Origin: Nepenthes gracilis
Lineage: Eukaryota > Streptophyta > Magnoliopsida > Caryophyllales > Nepenthaceae
Assembly (NCBI GenBank): GCA_033239525.1
Contig: BSYO01000019.1
Span: forward strand, 4,407,087 to 4,471,086
Length of the DNA: 64,000 nt
Direction of reading: 5' to 3'
Part shown: piece by piece, positions 60,101-64,000 of the stretch
Layout: each line of letters opens with the position of its first letter
How positions within the stretch are numbered: the stretch's first letter is position 1
Position numbers and translations under genes: made by a program
Notes under the pieces: model-generated
What the model saw: the letters and a program-made list of their open reading frames with translations, nothing else
The model's database searches: none
Told to the model about the DNA's origin: nothing

Positions 60101-62812
60101 GAAAGAGCTCTCAAAGGCTCACAATAAATGTCTCTTGTGCAAATCCTAAAACTAAGCAATATATTTATATTTTGAGAGACCGCTTGAATGGCAATCATAC
60201 AGTTCATTTGCAAATTGTCACTGGAAATCTAGTCAACCCTCCATTATAAGTGAAAATCTCGTAGAAGACTTGCAAACGACTATCCATACGATTTTGCTTG
60301 AGCTAACATTGTGCAAGAGTTGCGTAAAAACTCCACTGTCATAAAAAAATAGTAGAACATTGCAGGACAAACTTATCAAGTCAAACAAAACATATTCAAA
60401 TTACACCTAACGGATAGTTTACTTTGCTATAATTCAAAAAACTTGATGTTCTTACTCACAAATAGGGATGGTGACAGCATTGGTAGCAAAAGCTACAGCA
60501 TGGGAGAATGAAAGAGGCATAGAGTTCATGTATGATGGTGTAAGTACATTTTCTTCTCACAATATTTTTGCTTTTAGTGGGTATCAAACATGGATGAAAA
60601 CATCGAAATCGGTATAGAACATATCAAATAATACGTAATCAGTATCGTATATATTAGAAAAAAAAATTTTCTATTAAATTATAAGCTGATGCCCTATCAT
60701 ATTGGCTGATATATCACGATACTGCAATATATTACAATATTGATGTGGTATTAAAAAATATCAATATTGGGGAGGCCAGATACCAACACATATCGAATGA
60801 TATTTATATCAGCTGTGTCAATAGTTCAATTGTTGTCTTCTTGACTGACCATGATGTTCTCTTGTATGAAATATTTCTTGTTATGCCGCACAGATTCCTC
60901 TTCTTTCTATGGTTGAAGAATACACCTTATTATGTCAAGAGAAAGAGCATGAAAGGATAAGGCAGCGGGTATGATATTTCTTTTTCTTTTTACGAGACAG
61001 GTAACGAAGCTTTACATTTTTCTTCTCACAGATGTAATGTTACGAGTAAAATGAACCAACACCAGAAAACCACTGTGGCATAAACTACACTCATGTATAT
61101 TTTAATTTCAGGAACAGAAGAAACTTCAGGGGCAGCTAATGACAGAGCAAGAGGCACTGTTTGGTTCAAAACCAAGTCCATTAAAGCTTCAAAGTGGGAA
61201 AAAAACATCAAGAATGTCAAATGGAAGTGGGATCAATAGAAGACAGTCATCATCATCGTCATCTTCTGTAGGAGGGACAATGCTTCAAACTCAGAGGCCT
61301 GACTCAGTTCAATCTGCTAGAGCTACTCCTTATTCAGGACCTAAGAAGAAAGGTGACCAAAATGATGATCTGGACGATGACTCTGGAGCTCCATCTTCAA
61401 ATGGTTAGTTTCTCTGAATTCGGTTCCTTTTTCTGTGTACTAGGACTCGGGTCAGTTGGCCCCTCTGAATAATTTTTTTTAATATAAATATAACGAAATT
61501 AGGTAGAATTGAAGTTTTGTTTTGTTTTTTTTAATTAAACCCATTTTAATTTTTAATTGAACTTTATGACTGACTTATTTAATAAAGATTAGACAATTTT
61601 TCACTGTATTTTAAAAGAACCAATAGCTTTGTTTTTTATTTCTATTGAGTTAAGAAACATTAACACTATTTTAGACTGAAATATCAGTATTCAATACGTA
61701 TCAAATGCTGAATCTCTCAACATGTTTCCCAAATTTTTTATTTTTAAAAAAAATTTGATACTTTGGAACACATTTTTGGACATCTTTAGGATACGTTTGG
61801 ACATATTTTGGATACGCATATGGTATGTTATCGTTTGAAATTTTTGTTTATTTTTTAACAATTATAAAATACAAAATGTCAAATTTAAAATGTAAATATT
61901 GATAAATATATAATATTTATTATATTAAACTTTATCTTAATTTATTATCATTATTATTATTTTATTATAATAATTTATTAAAAATATTATAACATGACTC
62001 ATTTATATTGATTCAATCGAGTACTTTTCTATAGTATTTTTAGACAAAATAATAACTAATTTAGTATAAAATAATATTATTTATTATCTAAAAAATAATA
62101 AATAATAATTTAATTAACGTGTCCCAAGCCATATCGTGTGTGTGTTCCATATTCAAAGCTATACTTTTTAGCTTTTAGCAATACTAAAACTATAGAAATA
62201 TTTATCTTTCATGACATTTTTTATGAAAATACTTTTCATATCTTACTAAAATGGTTCCTTTAATGGTGTCTCATTTTGATTATGTGTTGACTATGTTTCC
62301 TTTCTTTTCTTCTAGTGAGAAAAGGCTTGGACCTAGCTGACATCCTTGTCCGAGCCAACTCTTTTAATGGCCATGAAGCTGAGTCTCACATCATCCGAAG
62401 ACCCTTTTCGCCTGTCTTTTCTCAACGATCACCGAGAGTTAATATAGAAAATTCAATTGAAAATCAAAACCGATCATACAAAGATGTACCAGAGAAGAAG
62501 ATATTTCTCAAGAATGATTTATCACCAAAAACAACTGCACCCATTGAGCCTACCATTACCCTTTTAAAGGCAACCACCGATGTCGATGAGGAGAACATGA
62601 CCCCAAAGGTGGTGCCAATCCCTCCTCCTCTAACAACACCGTCGACAGTGTCAAGGCCTATGGAGACGGCCATGACACCGGCTCTTCCTCTCCGAGGTGG
62701 TATTAATGGTGGTGATTTGGAAGAAGAAATTGAAGAAGAGGTTGAGTACTCTTTTGAGGAGAAAAGGGCTGGTTTTGTAGTTCCCAACACAAATGCAAAG
62801 AGATATCTATAA
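54173..62812 (+). CDS. Microtubule-associated protein MAP65-3 (PLEIADE type)
   Basis: Coding exons: 54173-54244, 54356-54562, 57083-57331, 57681-57890, 57978-58133, 58772-58931, 59221-59372, 59461-59548, 60466-60539, 60894-60968, 61112-61403, 62316-62812. They sum to 2232 nt, 743 residues, with no internal stop. MAP65/Ase1/PRC1 proteins dimerise and bundle antiparallel microtubules; MAP65-3 acts in the phragmoplast midzone during cytokinesis. The N-terminus ([19 protein letters not shown], then [16 protein letters not shown] and a coiled-coil rod) and the end ([15 protein letters not shown]) match MAP65-3 rather than MAP65-1. The conserved microtubule-binding core is at ~390-470 ([28 protein letters not shown]). 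The tail (~480-743) is basic, with a serine run and eight Ser/Thr-Pro sites, as expected for a mitotic phosphoprotein. Arabidopsis MAP65-3 is about 707 residues. Met402 replaces the Arg found in relatives. Confidence 0.94.
54960..56690 (-). mobile_element. Ty1/copia remnant in MAP65-3 intron 2
   Basis: On the minus strand, in correct pol order: a broken protease region with NHMT (~55910-55840), a GAG-pre-integrase segment with [16 protein letters not shown] (55792-55565), and an integrase scrap with [15 protein letters not shown] (55110-54990). Many stops lie between them. Reverse transcriptase is not seen. A TGGTACCAGAGC-like primer site on the minus strand at about 56688-56677 suggests the 5' end, but a convincing LTR beyond it was not delimited. 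The insertion is antisense to the gene and explains the 2520-bp intron. Confidence 0.75.
57417..57632 (-). mobile_element. Tourist-like MITE, copy 2 (MAP65-3 intron 3)
   Basis: Ends GAATTGTTTGGATCC and CCAAACATATC with TTA on both sides (57414-57416 and 57633-57635). Inside, AATATTCATATT and AAATGTGATGAAAA are the reverse complement of the copy at 41646-41871. Ends are more decayed than in copy 1. Confidence 0.65.
58975..59172 (+). mobile_element. hAT-like MITE copy h (MAP65-3 intron 6)
   Basis: Ends CATGAATGAAAACATC and AATATTTGCATCAATG. Flanks TGTTCATA and GTTTCATA agree at 6 of 8 bases. It contains ACCGATATATATCGGCC. The right end lies only 48 bp before exon 7. Confidence 0.65.
59549..60465 (+). 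repeat. MAP65-3 intron 8 with internal duplications
   Basis: A ~150-bp unit starting near 59674 is repeated near 59826: both have TATTTTTAGGTTTAAT, GAAATTGAAGGATAA or AAAATTGAAGGATAA, and AATATTGTGTTAGG. A ~40-bp segment with ATAATTCAAAAAACTTGAT at about 59790 recurs at about 60430, just before the exon 9 acceptor (CACAAATAG). Between them, 59990-60380 has CAAAACAGAACAAACCAC and repeated AAAACCTC-type words reminiscent of copia LTR leaders; identity uncertain. Confidence 0.6.
60589..60814 (+). mobile_element. hAT-like MITE copy i (MAP65-3 intron 9)
   Basis: Starts CATGGATGAAAACATCG and contains ATTGGCTGATATATC and ATACCAACACATATCG. Flanks GTATCAAA and GTGTCAAT agree at 6 of 8 bases. The right end is approximate. 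Confidence 0.6.
61690..62010 (+). repeat. Dispersed repeat R3, copy 2 (MAP65-3 intron 11)
   Basis: Homologous by eye to 37440-37700 in the ERL gene (see that entry for shared words). This copy has extra AT-rich sequence on the right. Element class unknown. Confidence 0.5.
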
Positions 62813-64000
62813 TACAAGTTTGATCCTCATCCTTTTGATAGGTTGAAGAGAAATAGATCTCAATGAAGAGATAGAAATTAATGCCTTATTTATTATGTTA
62901 TCTATAAGTAAAAATGTACTGTATCTTTCAATAGAGATGTAACTTATATATTGTTGATCTGAAAATAGACCGATATAATTTGATTTTTTTTTTTTAAATT
63001 AAGAAGTTAATTAAAATCAGCTGTTTTAAAATGATTAAATCATGACTGTTTATTTTAGATGAATTGTTGAGATTACAAAATATTAGGGCTGGCAATCTTC
63101 TCAATCGGATTTTTACTAAGCTAATTTATTAGTGCCTGACATATGTTAGATATTTAATTATTTTAATTATTGACCTTAACCGAGCTGGCCTTTTGTCATG
63201 AGTTAGACTCGAATTCATATATTTTTTTATTTAGAAAGTTGTCGTGATTTTGACCATCAATTTGGATATGAATGGCCGTGATTTAATTATTTTATTAAAA
63301 TTAAATAATAATTTAAGATTAAATATTTTTTAAAAAATAATTTTATCTAAAAATAAGATTAGAAAATGTGATTTTATCTAAAAAAATCACATCAATCTCA
63401 AAGAATTTTACTTATTATGTCAACTAAGGATATTTTAATGTTTTAATTTATTAATTTTATTTTTATCATTGTATGTAAATTTTATTCATTATATAACTAG
63501 CCCTTGATATTTTCAAATAATAACATAATTTTGTCAATCATATATCCCATAATTTCATTTTTCCACTTAGAAAACACATTTTATTTTGATCAGTTAAATG
63601 AAGATATTAAAATGAGTATCAATAAAATATAATTAGAATAATTTTTTAAATTTCTTATAACCTTTTCTACTTAAATGATAAACATAAAATTTTGTGCAAA
63701 AATTAAAATAAAAATTGACAAAATTAGTTGTATGATTGATAAATTGACAACATCGAATTAAAAATTAAGAAAAATGTTAAAAATTATGTTTCTTTAATAT
63801 TAACTCTAAAAAAACACAAAATTTGATGGGTATTATTACCCGAATAACTGGTAATTACCCATGGGATAAATTATAGAAACTCCTAATAACTTTTACGGTT
63901 CGTTTTTGAAAGAAACGTACCATAACCAACAGGAGTTAAAATAACTAAGTATACTTATCCGGAGAAGTTATATTTATCCGAAAAAGTTACAAAACTGAAA
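62813..64000. other. MAP65-3 3' flank, AT-rich
   Basis: The first part is presumably 3'UTR; no clear AATAAA was seen in the first 150 bases. The remainder is AT-rich with nothing recognised. Palindromic words GGGTATTATTACCC (~63829) and GGTAATTACC (~63850) may mark the end of an unrecognised small transposon. Confidence 0.45.

Noticed and set aside
62464..62817. 117-codon minus-strand open frame
   Set aside because: Antisense shadow of MAP65-3 exon 12.

Overview
This is nuclear DNA from a flowering plant. The evidence is two intron-rich plant-specific genes, strongly AT-rich intergenic DNA, and dense LTR retrotransposon and MITE remnants. The sequence alone does not settle whether it is a monocot or a dicot. 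No prokaryotic features, CRISPR array, rRNA gene or intact transposon were found.

Layout. 1-4510 is a relatively GC-rich degraded repeat block; a ~1.6 kb stretch is matched by a shorter AT-rich copy right beside it. 4511-26200 has no gene. It holds four copies of a long (~2 kb) LTR family (6376-8240, then a +/-/- cluster at 14172-20504), a Mutator-type MITE with a 9-bp target duplication (21707-21995), and AT-rich DNA in which nothing was recognised. 26213-45289 is an ERECTA-family receptor kinase gene closest to ERL1/ERL2. I reconstructed 27 coding exons giving an unbroken 989-residue protein. Its 20 LRR exons are nearly all exactly 72 nt in phase 2, one intron appears to be GC-AG, and intron 11 holds a dead chromodomain Ty3 element. 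45290-51500 is intergenic with a tandem duplication and a 1189-bp solo LTR (50092-51280). About 51560-62812 is a MAP65-3/PLEIADE-type microtubule bundler: 12 coding exons, 743 residues, plus a probable 5'UTR intron that contains a 1119-bp antisense solo LTR. 62813-64000 shows nothing recognisable.

Both genes are on the + strand and look intact despite heavy intronic invasion. They act in different processes: ERL-type kinases read EPF peptides in stomatal and organ patterning, and MAP65-3 bundles antiparallel microtubules in the cytokinetic phragmoplast. Nothing suggests a functional cluster. The introns of both genes share three small repeat families: a hAT-like MITE with at least nine copies, a Tourist-like MITE pair, and a third dispersed repeat. 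None of these was noticed between the genes.

The most useful leads are the intron-concentrated hAT-like MITE, the solo LTR upstream of MAP65-3 carrying near-consensus mitosis-specific (MSA) motifs, the GC-AG intron, two substitutions at conserved protein positions (Tyr to Cys in the ERL activation segment, Arg to Met in MAP65-3), and the odd mosaic duplication at 2108-4510. All gene models were built by eye from splice signals, reading phase and remembered family sequences; no alignment or database search was run.
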